Source: Lithobates sylvaticus | Taxonomy: Eukaryota > Chordata > Amphibia > Anura > Ranidae | Direction of reading: 5' to 3' | Length of the DNA stretch: 64,000 nucleotides | Assembly (NCBI GenBank): GCA_028564925.1 | Contig: CM053028.1 | Coordinates: 437,229,071 to 437,293,070, forward strand | Shown here: positions 33,593 through 44,274 of the stretch, in pieces | How positions within the stretch are numbered: position 1 is the stretch's first letter | How the letters are laid out: each line of letters starts with the position of its first letter | Program-made: the position numbers and the translations under genes | The notes under the pieces: generated by a model | What the model saw: only the letters and a program-made list of their open reading frames with translations | Databases searched by the model: none | What the model was told of the DNA's origin: nothing

Positions 33593-34194
33593 GATCTGAT
33601 GTAATGTTGATTGCTATGCTGCTAGTGTGAGAATTTGGCTCTACTGAATGTACACATAAAAAGTTCATAGAAAGGCCATTGTATAAAACAGACAGCATTT
33701 ACAGTTAATGTATTCAGTAAACACAAGACAAGACACAATTGTGGCCAAATTCACTGCCCCTGAAGGAAACAATACACTGTGCATTCCAGGAATGTGCAAA
33801 CACCCATTAGTGTCTTATTAAAATCATGCTGAAAATTGTATATTTCGGGGGGTTTGAAAAGCATTCATTAGCAGATTTCATTGTGATGACTAGATTTAGA
33901 CATTTCTATCAGTAAATAAGTCAGACAAATCTTCCCCGATCCCAGTCTACAAGCCTTGATTAGGAGCTTCCTATTCTCTTTGACATCTGCCGTTGACCTA
34001 AAAATGTCAAAATAAGGCAAGCTCCAAGAAATCTTCCGATAATAAGTGACAGAGAGTGGTAGCACCAGAAGTGTTCCCAGGCTACAACTTTCTTCATTGG
34101 AAAGACTTTATTAACTCTTCATTTAAGACATGAAGATAGAGATTTGTTATTCTCCTGTTTAGACCTTCATACTGCAAGAAAAGGTCACTTGATT
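33593..34194. other. No recognised feature
   Basis: AT-rich; no exon recognised. Confidence 0.4.
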
Positions 34195-34395
34195 TACAGT
34201 GGGGAAAATAATTGACCACTTACAAAGAACATCAACCAAAAAGACAGAAAAAGCACATAAAACACATGCTATAATTTAACTTGCAGTTCAGTGAGTAAAA
34301 TAAGTATTTGATCCCCAAGTAAAACATGACTTACCCTTGTTGGCAAGCACAGAGACAAGACGTTTCTTGTAGTTAGTGACCAGGTTTGCACACGT

Positions 34396-34893
34396 CTACT
34401 CTTCTTTACAGATCTTCTCTAAATCCTTAAGGTTTTCTGGCTGTGTCTTGGCAACTTGAATTTTTAGCTCCCTCCATACATTTTCTATAGGATTAAGGTC
34501 TGGAGACTGACTAGGCCACCCCTTGAGCTTAATGTGCTTCTTCTTGAGCCACTTTGTTGCATTAGCGGTATGTTTTGGGTCATCCATGACCCATCTTCAG
34601 TGTTCTGGCAGAGGACAGAAGGTTCTCATCCAAGATTTTACAATACATGGCCCTGTCTATTGGCCCCTCAATGCGGCAAAGTCGGCCTGTACCTTTACCA
34701 GAGAAACAGCCCCAAAGCATAATATTTCCACCGTAGGGATGGTGTGCTTAGGGTTATGGTCAGCATTTTCCTTCCTCCAAACACGGCAAGTCGAGTTGAT
34801 GCCAAAGAACTCACATTTTGGCTCATCTGACCACAGTACTTTCTCCCAATCCTTCTCTGAATCATTTACATGTTGTCTGACATGACTGCACAT
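34396..34893 (-). pseudogene. Tc1 transposase catalytic fragment, left arm
   Basis: In the minus strand, WEKVLWSDEPKCEFFG contains the first catalytic Asp of the DDE triad; [19 protein letters not shown] contains the final Glu. The segment around the second Asp is damaged: [16 protein letters not shown] remains but the usual QHDN before it is lost with a change of frame. The fragment spans two frames and lacks the N-terminal helix-turn-helix domains, so it cannot encode an active enzyme. Confidence 0.8.
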
Positions 34894-34980
34894 GTGCCTT
34901 CTTGAAGAGGGAGAAACATTATGCTTTGGGGCTGTTTCTCTGCTAGAGGTACAGAATGACTTTGCCGCATTGAGGGGCCA

Positions 34981-35367
34981 ATGGACTGGGCCATGTATTA
35001 TAAAATCTTGGATAAGAACCGTCTTCCCTCAGCCAGAACACTGAAGATGGGTCATGGATGGGTCTTTCAGCATGACAATGACCCAAAACATACTGCCAAG
35101 GCAACAAAGAAATGGCTCAAGAAGAAGCACATTAAGGTCATGGAGTGGCCTAGCCAGTCTCCAGACATTAATCCCATAGAAAATGTATGGAGGGAGCCGA
35201 AACTTCGAGTTGCCAAGAGACAGCCAAGAAACCTTAAGAATTTAGAGAAGATCTGTAAAAAAGAGTGGACCAGAATCCCTCCTGAGATGTGTGCAAACCT
35301 GGTCACCAACTACAAGAAACGTCTTACCTCTGTGCTTGCCAACAGGTTTTTCTCCAGCAAGTACTAA
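34981..35367 (+). pseudogene. Tc1 transposase C-terminal fragment, right arm
   Basis: An uninterrupted 128-codon frame with [19 protein letters not shown] (second catalytic Asp) and [19 protein letters not shown] (final Glu), ending FFSSKY. Upstream, [10 protein letters not shown] can be read in frame but a stop separates it near 34960. The N-terminal half of the protein, including the first Asp and DNA-binding region, is missing. Confidence 0.8.
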
Positions 35368-35673
35368 GTCATGTTTTGCTTGGGGATCAAATACTAATTT
35401 ACTCACTGAACTTTAGCTCAATTTATAACATTTGTATCATGTGTTTTTTCTGGATTTGTGGTTGATATTCTGTCTCTATCATTTAAAATACACCTATGAT
35501 AAAAAATTATAGACCCTTCCTTTCTTTGTAAGTGGGCAAACTTACAAAATCTGCAGGGAATCAAATAATTATTTTCCCCACTCTATGCAGAAAATAACCC
35601 CCCCCACGCCACGCATCTGCAAACATGCACCATGCAGTTCGATGCGGGCAATTCTTGCGAAAGAGTCAGGTTA

Positions 35674-36041
35674 GGTTCACATCTATGCGTGTCAGTAGCA
35701 TGTGCAAAATTGCACGTTTTACAGACACACACAGAAAAGCGCTGCCCTTTAGCAGATGTGTGGCGTTGCCATTAGTAGCCCATTCTGGAAAAGTGTCAGG
35801 GACTTCTTTTCTACATTTCTCGCACGTAGGGCAGTCCATTGAAATGAATGGGCTGTTCTGCATGCATAGTGAGGAAACGCACCCGTGCTTGGTCTCATCT
35901 GTAGGTGAGAACCAAGCCTCAGGGACTTCTTTAGCATGTTTCTTGTGCATAGGGCATCCCGTTGAAATTAATATTCTGCCCTATATGCGACGCATGGAAA
36001 TACACTCGCACTTGGTCGCACCTGTAGGTGTGAACCAAGCC
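35674..36041. mobile_element. Harbinger-like MITE (GGTTCACATC)
   Basis: Ends GGTTCACATCTATGCG and GGTGTGAACCAAGCC, with TTA at 35671-35673 and 36042-36044. Two related internal blocks, CCATTGAAATGAATGGGC and CCCGTTGAAATTAAT, suggest an internal duplication. Confidence 0.65.
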
Positions 36042-36045
36042 TTAA

Positions 36046-36483
36046 AGTGGTTCTTCACTGCATCTGAGCCCCACAAACTAAAAACAAATTTTTAATATTC
36101 AAAGTAAACTGCCCCATCCATCCATGTCTCTATGCTTTATTTTGTTGAGAAATCACATTGAAAAACAACCCCCTAGCTTTTTTGAGCATCTTGAGTAAGG
36201 GCAAATGATTCCTGTAGCATTTACTTCTTGAAATTGATCTGCCCTTAGCTCAGGCATGCAGGCAGGAGAGGGGGGTTAGCTGAGAAAACCCCCCCTTTCT
36301 CTCCTCCCCTCCTGAAGACTCCTGAGATGTACAGTATGACATCACTCGCCTAGGCAAGAAATCAGGAAGTAACTGAAGTAATGCAAATAAAAAAAAAATT
36401 TAATTAAAACAAGGAAATATGATATACTTTCCTCTCTATTTACTTACACTAGAAGCATATGATTGGGAGAGTGAAGTTCCACT
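36046..36483 (+). mobile_element. TTAA-flanked MITE (AGTGGTTCTTCACTG)
   Basis: 438 bp, ends AGTGGTTCTTCACTG and AGTGAAGTTCCACT, TTAA at 36042-36045 and 36484-36487. A relative in the opposite orientation is at 39694-40125. Confidence 0.75.
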
Positions 36484-36487
36484 TTAA

Positions 36488-37056
36488 GGAGAGCTGAGAA
36501 CGAAGGAGTGGAACAGTGACAAAAAAAAACAGAAAACAATTAATATGAGTGACAGAACACAAATGTAAGGAAGTGTAGCCATAATGGGTTTTTTTCAGAG
36601 TAGCATGGGGCTTTGTCCAGTTTGAAAACGTTATCTGACCGAGGATTTCAAAGAAAACATCAGGAGCTTTTTCACAATTTCAGTGTTCCAGAGTTCCAGA
36701 GACATTTTTGCATACACATTTACAATTTTCATTGCAGTTCAGTATGTACAGCGACTGCTCTTCCAAGTGCACTTTCAGTGCGATTTCAAGTGCACTTTGC
36801 ACTTGTAGTTTGCACTTGTAGTGCTAAGTGGATTTGTCTTTCGTAAATAACCCCCTTTATTTATTATTATTATTTTCATTAGGAAAATGTGCATTCCGGT
36901 GCAGTCCAGCTCAGTTGCACGCGTTTTGATGCATTCTGGATGAAGAAAGTGCAGCAAGTTGTACTTATATTGAAAGTACTGGAACTGACCGCATTGGTGT
37001 GAACTAGGGCCATTGGAATACATGGCAAACACTGTGCATGCAATCTGGATGCTGTT
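36488..37056. other. No recognised gene
   Basis: Contains a short imperfect repeat of AGTGCACTTT and CACTTGTAGT (36765-36820). Otherwise nothing recognised. Confidence 0.4.
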
Positions 37057-37059
37057 TAA

Positions 37060-37374
37060 GGTCTGATTGACACCAGAACGCACTGCTCTTGCGACCAGCT
37101 GTAGGTGCCAATATAATGTTACCAGCACCCCAAATGCAGATCTCAAATGCAGTACGTTTGTGGTCGCCAAATCACACGGTAGCGCATGTGCGATTTGGTG
37201 CGGCACATTGGCATGCACTACTTTTTCTGGTTCAATTTGCAGCTCATTCAAATGAATGGGCTGCAAAATCCCACTGCACAGAAATCACACAGGAACTTAG
37301 CATGCGATCCTGTACGATTAGGGTGTGAAACGGCCCTAGAAATGCACTGGGAAGCATCTGGTGTGAACCAGCCC
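37060..37374. mobile_element. Harbinger-like MITE (GGTCTGATTGACACCAGAACGC)
   Basis: 315 bp, left end TCTGATTGACACCAGAACGC and right end GCATCTGGTGTGAACCAGCC, with TAA at 37057-37059 and 37375-37377. Confidence 0.65.
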
Positions 37375-37377
37375 TAA

Positions 37378-38230
37378 AGCAGACCATATACTATACAATC
37401 TCTCATTTACCTTTTAGCAAAATGAATGTAATATAAGGACAAATCTAAACTATCCATTCAATTAGTATCAAATCAGGAAAGCCATTATACTACACAGTTG
37501 ATGGTAGATATAAAATAGATTGTACATACAGTATAGTGTATGGTTAGCTTAAGAGAAATGCAAGTGTACCGAAGACTGTTGTAAAAGCAGAACGTTGGGA
37601 TAGAATGGCTCTATCTAAGCACTGCGTAAACTGTTGGCGCTATATAAGTCCTGAATAATTATTAATGATCGCTATTGAAGCCTACTGCAGCCTTTCCATT
37701 AAAACCCCTATGGCCAAAACAACTACATTTAAATCAAGCTGATTATCTATCTATTCTCCTTTTTCATCCATTTGATCGCTCAGCAAAATCAATTTGTAGA
37801 TACTGCTCCATTCAGAGATCCAACTAATGTGTAAGGAAAGTCTTACTTTGTCAGCCGCTTTTAAGTCTTAGAAGGCAGTGCTGTCACATATGTTTACTAG
37901 ATGTCGGATCAAGGAATAACAATGGAACAATGTGCCATTCTGTAATTGGGTGCCAGCAATGGCACAAAAGTCCTCTGTGTTCCTCTGTTTTCTTTTTACA
38001 CACAGTTTTGCCTACAGCATTTATGGAGTGTTTGCTTGCCAAAAAACTTTTTTTTTTTTGTAGTCTTGGGTTCTGTCAAAATGTTGAAGTGCTAGTAAAA
38101 ATGTTTAGGGTGTGCCGATTACATACAACACATACGTCATATCATTTGAGGTAGGTCCAAATGCTCTGTTACATGGGTGGCTTATCTGTAATATTCCTAG
38201 TGATTAAAACCCACACTCCAGACAAAAATG
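37378..38230. other. L2-like tail and unassigned sequence
   Basis: GCACTGCGTAAACTGTTGG and CGCTATATAAGTCCTG at 37618-37658 are the 3' tail seen at 48525-48567 and 59970-60035 in the other orientation. The rest is unassigned. Confidence 0.5.
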
Positions 38231-38292
38231 ACATTTAGGCCTCTTCACACTTCTGCCTAAAAACTTTTAAAGTATTTTTAAAGTTCACTCAT

Positions 38293-38569
38293 GTGAATGA
38301 AATACAATGGGCAGAATGCTTTGTGTGGGTCACATTAGACGTGAAATATCTTTATTCTTGCATACCACACCATTTGGCTTTGGATGCACTGAGATTTCAT
38401 TTGGCTAAGTACAGTATCTATGATTCCCAACTTAAGGAATTTATTACAGCACAATTATTTCTTTTTCATGATTCCTTCTATTTGCAGTGCTGTGGAGCCA
38501 AATTCTCCCCATCACTAGCTAATTTCTACATGGGATGGTGGGAGGAATGCTTCCACTGGTATGGGCGAT
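38293..38569 (+). mobile_element. Penelope-like reverse transcriptase fragment
   Basis: The frame encodes VTLDVKYLYSCIPHHLALDA, then LFLFHDSFYLQCCGAKFSPS and LANFYMGWWEE. The pattern DV.SLYTSIPH ... F.LQ..G(TAMG)..F.PSLANLYMGWWEE is that of Penelope-like (GIY-YIG) reverse transcriptases as I recall them. The TAM of the conserved GTAMG is missing. The fragment stops where a hAT-like end begins at 38570. Confidence 0.65.
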
Positions 38570-38705
38570 CAGTGTTGGTCATCTTACTTTAAAAAAGTAA
38601 TTAGTTAAGTTACAAATTACTTGTCCCAAAAAAGTAATTGAGTTAGTAACTCAGTTACTACATTGGAAAAGTAATTAGTTACTCAGCAAATAACTGTGAC
38701 TTTTT
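38570..38705 (+). mobile_element. hAT-like terminus
   Basis: CAGTGTTGGTCATCTTACTT followed by repeated AAAAAGTAATTAGTTA / AGTAACTCAGTTACTAC is a terminal structure seen in vertebrate hAT elements. The opposite end was not found. Confidence 0.5.
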
Positions 38706-39689
38706 TTTTTAATATTCTTAGGGACAGGTCTAGTATTACTGTAAGCAAGGGGCGCGTTCCCCCCTGCACGTCTGTTATCCCCCCAACACATATCTGTTCC
38801 CCCTCTGTACCCCACTACACGTCTGTCCCCCCCCACACACACACATATATCTGTTCCCCCTCTGTACATCTGTCCCCCCCAAACTCACAGATCGGATCGT
38901 TCCTCGGATCAGAGTCACGGATTGGATCTGCCGATCAGCTGGCGTGATGTCAATACTGCGCATGCTCTGATCATCAGAGGCATTATACAAAGATCAGCAA
39001 AATGTGGAGGCAGAACCTGATCGTCAGATTCTGCCTCGCTCTCTCTGCGCATGCGATGTGATACAGGGAGGAGCGGGCTCCATTCCAGCTGCAGAATTAA
39101 GCCAATCATAGCCTGGCCGGTTTCTTTCTCCACTCTTTGACTAACCAAATAGTGTGGAATGAGTGTCTTGCGTGGGTTCATAGACCGTGGTAGTGACCTC
39201 CCTCTTCATTTAGACCAATAAGGCATGGGGCACGGGTGTTCTATCGATTACTGTAGATTGGCAGAGAGAGCAAGGCAGAATCTGGCGATCAGATTCTACC
39301 TCCGCGCTTTGCTGACCAACAGACGATCTGCGCATACGCAGTGTTGATGTCACGCCAGCTGATAGACCGATTGCACTTGCGCAGATCTTCGGAGATATTA
39401 TCCGACGATTTAAATCAACAGAACTCTGGCTTCTCTTGCTGGCTTGTACATCCCTACAGGACAAGATGGTGGGAGGAAAAGGTATTTGATCCACCCAGAA
39501 GGGTCGAATACCAGCACCAAGCCAAAGAGTAATAGAGTGGTAGTATCTCATGACATGGAAAGGTAAGTATAGATGAGCCTCTTTTACAGGGCTGGCCTTC
39601 TTTGTACATGACTGGTCCTTTTAACACAATTTAACGTGCCAAAAAAAATCAACAAATAAAAACAAGGCCTCATGAACACCTCCTTGCAT
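38706..39689. other. Unassigned sequence with CCCC/ACACAC repeats
   Basis: 38760-38885 holds an irregular repeat of (C)TGTTCCCCCTCTGTACCCC and CACACACA. At 38890-39055 and 39240-39400 two related segments in inverse orientation carry CTGATCGTCAGATTCTGCCTC and GATCAGATTCTACCTCCGC-type blocks; this may be one fold-back element. Confidence 0.35.
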
Positions 39690-39693
39690 TTAA

Positions 39694-40125
39694 AGTGTGA
39701 CTTCACTCTCCCAGTCAATACTGACTATTTTGAATCCTTATGCTGCTAGCATTAGTACGAGGGGTCTTCAAAAAGTTTCCATACTTTTTTACATGTATTA
39801 AAGTTATTAAAAAGTGCAGAAACATTTTTGAGAACCGTCATACATAGATAGGAAATGATATAGTATTTACTTGTTTTACTTTGTGGTTTCCAGGCCTAGG
39901 CAAATTATGTTATACATCCGAGGAGGGGAGGAGGGGTTTTCTCAGCTAAGCGCACCCTCCTGCTTTCATGTCTGAGCTAAGTGCAGATTGATTCCAGGAA
40001 GTAAATGCTACATGAACCATCTGCCCTTACTCAAGATGTCTGCGGCCAGAAATGCTAGGGGGGTGTGTCTTTCAAAGTGGTTTCTCAGCAAAATAGAGCA
40101 TGGAGACATGGCTAGATGGATGAGT
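39694..40125 (-). mobile_element. AGTGGTTCTTCACTG-type MITE, one end lost
   Basis: TTAA then AGTGTGACTTCACTCTCCC, with CTGCCCTTACTCAAGATG and TTTCTCAGCAAAATAGAGCA matching 36046-36483 read on the other strand. Confidence 0.65.
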
Positions 40126-40129
40126 AGTA

Positions 40130-40906
40130 GTATACTCCTGAGGAATTACACAATTACCATTAGTCACGGCACGTCAATCATGTAAGACAGATTTACAATA
40201 AACCATCAATACAGGGAGATGCTCTCAGAAATGTTTGCCTTGAACTGTGTCCCGGAAACAAACTACAGGAGTTGGTCCATAGTGATGTCGGTCCTGGTCA
40301 GGGATTCTCCCAGATGGGACAGTCTGACTTTGAAATATCTCTTTTTATATGTTGTAGCTGCAGAGTATTCATAGATCAAAAGGATTTAAAAAAAAAACAA
40401 AAAAAACAAGCTCTACTTGTGAACTACTGCAACACTAATTTACATAGCAGTTTACAAGGCCTCTGCCAGGACAGGGTGCAACTTTTTGCATAGGTCATTA
40501 AAACAGAAAAACAATAAATACACCCACGAGAAATGATGATGAAGAGACATCTGTCATCCGTGTCTGAGCCTCTTTAGTACTGAGTGCAACATCAGGTGTT
40601 CCTGCCAATGCATTTCCATGACAACATTCCTTCTTCCAAATGTAACTGTGAATTTTATTAACGCAGAATAGAGATCATTTCTAACACACTGTGACCTGTC
40701 TGCAAAGCAGAGAACACACCTCTGTGAGTGAGTCACTAAAAACTCCTACACTGACACTGACACAAATAACATAAAGCAGAGAGTCAGCTGGACCCCATTA
40801 AATCCAATGTACAGTATAGTCTATGGATGGTTTGGGGGTGACTAGAATTCATGAGTTCATGTATGATGCTAATAGGTGATGTGTGTAGAGCAATGGTCTC
40901 CGAACT
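40130..40906. other. No recognised feature
   Basis: No exon or repeat recognised. Confidence 0.4.
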
Positions 40907-43060
40907 GCAGCCCTTTATTATGACCCTTGGGGCACTAATCCTCCCACAGACACCAATAACGGGGCAGTATTCCTCCCACTGATACAAATGATTGGGCACT
41001 ATTCATCTCACTGACACCAGTGATGGGGAACTATTCCTTCCACTGACACCAATAATGAGGTACTATTCCTCCCACTAATACCAGTGATGGGGCACTATTC
41101 CTCCCACTAATACCAGTGATGGGGCACTATTCCTCCCACTAATACCAGTGATGGGGCACTATTCCTCCCACTAATACCAGTGATGGGGCACTATTCCTCC
41201 CACTAATACCAGTGATGGGGCACTATTCCTCCCACTAATACCAGTGATGGGGCACTATTCCTCTCACTAATACCAGTGATGGGGCATTATTCCTCTCACT
41301 AATACCAGTGATGGGGCATTATTCCTCTCACTAATACTAATGATGGGGATTATTCCTCTCACTAACACCAATGATGGGGCACTATTCCTCCATCTGACAC
41401 CAACAATGGGATGCTATTCTTCCCACTGACACCAATGGTGGGGCGCTATTCCTTCCATTGATACCAACAATGGGTCACTATTCTTCCCACTACTACCAAT
41501 GATGGGGCACTAATCTTTCCCCTAATACCAATGAGAGGGCTCTATTTATTCCAGTGACACCAATAAAGGAGCAATATTCTTCCCACTAGTACCAATGATG
41601 GGATGCTATTCCTTCCACTAACACCACTGAGGGGACACTATTCCTCCCACAGACACCAACAATAGGGACTATTCCTCCCACAGACACCAACAATAGGGAC
41701 TATTCCTCCCACAGACACCAACAATAGGGACTATTCCTCCCACTGACACCAGTGATGGAGCACTATTCCTTCCACTGACACAAATGATTGGGACTATTCC
41801 TCCCATTGACACCAATGATCGGGATTATTCCCCCAACAATACCAATGATGGCGCACTATTCCTTCCACTGACAACAATGATCAGAACTATTCCTCCAAGT
41901 AATACCAATTAAAGTGCAAAATTCTTCTCACTGACACCAATTATGGGGCTCTATTCCCCTCACTGACATCAACGATGGGGAATATTCCTCCCACTGACAC
42001 CAATGATGGAGCACTTTTTATTCCACTGACACCCAAGATGAGGAATATTCCTCCCACTGATACCATCAATGGGGCACTATTCCTCCCACTGACACCAACG
42101 ATGAGGCACTATTCCTCCCCCTGATACCAATGATAGTGCTCTATTTCTTTCAGTGACACTAATGATGAAGCACTATTCTTCCCACTAGTACCAATGATGG
42201 GATGCTATTCCTTCCACTGACACCACTGAGGGACACTATTTCTCCCACAAATACCAGTAATGTGGCACTATTCCTCCCACTTATACCAATGATGGGGACT
42301 ATTCCTCCCACTGACACCAACAATGAGGCACTATTCCTCCTAATACCAACGATAGTGCTTGTCTTCTTCCAGTGACACCAACAATGGGGCACTATTCCTC
42401 CAACAGACTGGGTGCTATTACTTCCATTGACCCCAAGAATGGTGCACTATTACTCCCACTAATACCAATGAAGGGGCACTATTCCTTCCATTGACACCAA
42501 TGATGGAGCACTATTCCTTCCACTGACACCCAAGGTGGGGAAAATTCTTCCCACTAATACCATCAATGGGGTAATATTCCTCTCACTAAGCCCACGTTCA
42601 CATTGGGCTGATTTGGCATGCAATTTGACATATCAAATCACATGCCAATTCGACGGCTATTGCCGGCAATGGCACTGTCCGAATCGGTGTCGACTTTGCG
42701 TTGCCTGCACCGATTCCCAAAAGTAGTTCCTGCACTACTTTTGGCGACTTCGTGGGCGATTTGAATAGACACCTGTGCACGAACCCACACAGATGTCTGT
42801 CAAGTTGGACTGCATTGCCGGTATAAAATGGTGCAAGTTCAGCTGAAATCTCACGATTTCAAACCCGCCCTCAATGTGAACCTGGGCTTTTACCAAGGAT
42901 GGGGACTATTCCTCCCACTGATACCAATGATGAGGGCTATTCTTCCCACTGATAACTAGTCCTTCTCCTACTGACCACAGAAGCTGTTTTTTTTTTTACT
43001 GCCACTGACCACCAAACCTGGGACATTTCTACTCCCACTGACACTGGGGGCGTTTTCTAC
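40907..43060. repeat. 32-bp satellite array, interrupted by a MITE
   Basis: About 55-60 units related to CCACTGACACCAATGATGG followed by GGCACTATTCCTC. A homogeneous core at about 41066-41330 repeats exactly every 32 bp (CTAATACCAGTGATGGGGCA); the flanks are diverged and vary from 30 to 36 bp. A MITE interrupts it at 42600-42897 and the array resumes afterwards. Confidence 0.95.
42600..42897. mobile_element. MITE nested in satellite (GCCCACGTTCACATTGGG)
   Basis: Left end GCCCACGTTCACATTGGGC, right end TCAATGTGAACCTGGGC, inverted repeats of about 17 bp; TAA on the left and a T-rich altered duplication on the right. Internal ACTACTTTTGGCGAC and AAAAGTAGT form a hairpin. Confidence 0.7.
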
Positions 43061-43370
43061 TCTCACCTTCCACAGATGGGCCCTTCTAAAGTTTGAGGGA
43101 CAGTCAGCTGTCCCTTTGTTTATGAAGTTTGGTGTAGAACAACTACAGAATCACAGCAAATGACATAAAGTGAAGCTCTGCCAAAATTGAATTTGGATGG
43201 ATTGTGATAAAGCAGATTGTGTGTTGAATTATTCATATCTCTGAAGGCCTGCTCTACAGCTCAGGAGCTCCAAAGTTCCTCTTGACAAATCAGCATGTAG
43301 CTAAAGCTGTCAATTGTCAGAATTTGGATTCAAAAATATCTCAGTGTCTAGCAACATTGGGGGCTTGGCT
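43061..43370. other. No recognised feature
   Basis: No exon or repeat recognised. Confidence 0.4.
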
Positions 43371-43371
43371 G

Positions 43372-43612
43372 TATAGTATGCATGGGGTTTGCATGTTCTC
43401 CCTGTGCGTGCATGGGCTTCTTCCCACACTCCGGTAGATTAATTGGCTACTATCTAAATTGGCCCTAGTAATAGTATGTGCATGAATGTGAGCGAGGGAC
43501 CTTACATTGTAAGCTCCTTGAGGGCAGGGACTGATGTAAATGTGGTGTAATGTGTATTAAAGTGCTGTATAAATTAATACGGCTATATAAATTCCCGTAA
43601 TAAATATGTTGC
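43372..43612 (+). mobile_element. L2-like LINE or derived SINE, 3' end
   Basis: GGGGTTTGCATGTTCTCCC, GATTAATTGGCTACTATC, TTGTAAGCTCCTTGAGGGC and GGCTATATAAATTCCCGTAA are the successive landmarks of a well-known vertebrate L2-type 3' region. Non-coding here. Confidence 0.7.
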
Positions 43613-44220
43613 AAACGACAGCAACTTATTTTTTCTTATTTTGGTTTATTTATTTCTGTCTGTGTCCCCGCTGGGGAGATTCACCTCCTTTATTTGTCTT
43701 TTTTTATACAGTATTGTGGATACAGAAAATGTGGAGAAATACTGCATTTTAGAGTTGTCATCAAATCAAAAGGTGAGAATAAATCTTCCAATAGGAACAC
43801 ATGTTCTGCTGACAACCCTCTAAGGGCTTGTTCACATGTGGGGCTAAAATTGCCACCAAAGTGGATTGCTTTTTAGAGGGTGTTTGACACATGAAAAGGA
43901 AGTGATGTGTCGCATTTTCACCACCTCCTCTGTGACCATGTGCATTGCACGACGTTGCAGTATGGCCCTATTCACTTGAATGGGTTGCGTTTGTCTGTGG
44001 TACCACAAAAAAAAAGTATTACTTTAAAAATGCTAACCCCCCCCCCCATTTTTTTTTCCTCTGTTTCCTTATCTCTTATTTTTTCATGATTTTCTTCTTC
44101 TTTTGTGCTACCCCTTACAATGTTCTTTCTTCTGTGTGGTACCTTATTGGGTTTTAGAGGGGACCTTCCTCATTGACATCTGATTGTATCTACCACAAGC
44201 CCTGTATGGTACTCCAGAGA
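43613..44220. other. Unassigned; possible MITE end
   Basis: CTAAGGGCTTGTTCACATGTGG at 43821 looks like the end of a Harbinger-like element, but no partner was found. A C-run follows at 44036-44046. Confidence 0.35.
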
Positions 44221-44274
44221 TCTGTGCTGTTGTTACTTTATTTAGTTGTACTAACATACATAGTATGTCATTTG

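Larger units (their letters stand above)
34197..35583. mobile_element. Tc1 fold-back: two inverted 3' halves of a transposon
   Basis: Starts CAGTGGGGAAAATAATTG and ends AATTATTTTCCCCACTC, with TA at 34195-34196 and 35584-35585. The left half (to about 34895) carries transposase C-terminal sequence on the minus strand and the right half (from about 34900) on the plus strand. Neither half has the DNA-binding N-terminus. The arms have diverged and the right one keeps more of the terminal sequence. Confidence 0.85.

Noticed and set aside
35625-36095. 156-codon ORF
   Set aside because: It lies within a Harbinger-like MITE with TTA duplications, has overlapping opposite ORFs and resembles no protein.
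40907-43060. CRISPR-like array of 32-bp units
   Set aside because: Units are contiguous with no unique spacers and the context is a vertebrate genome.
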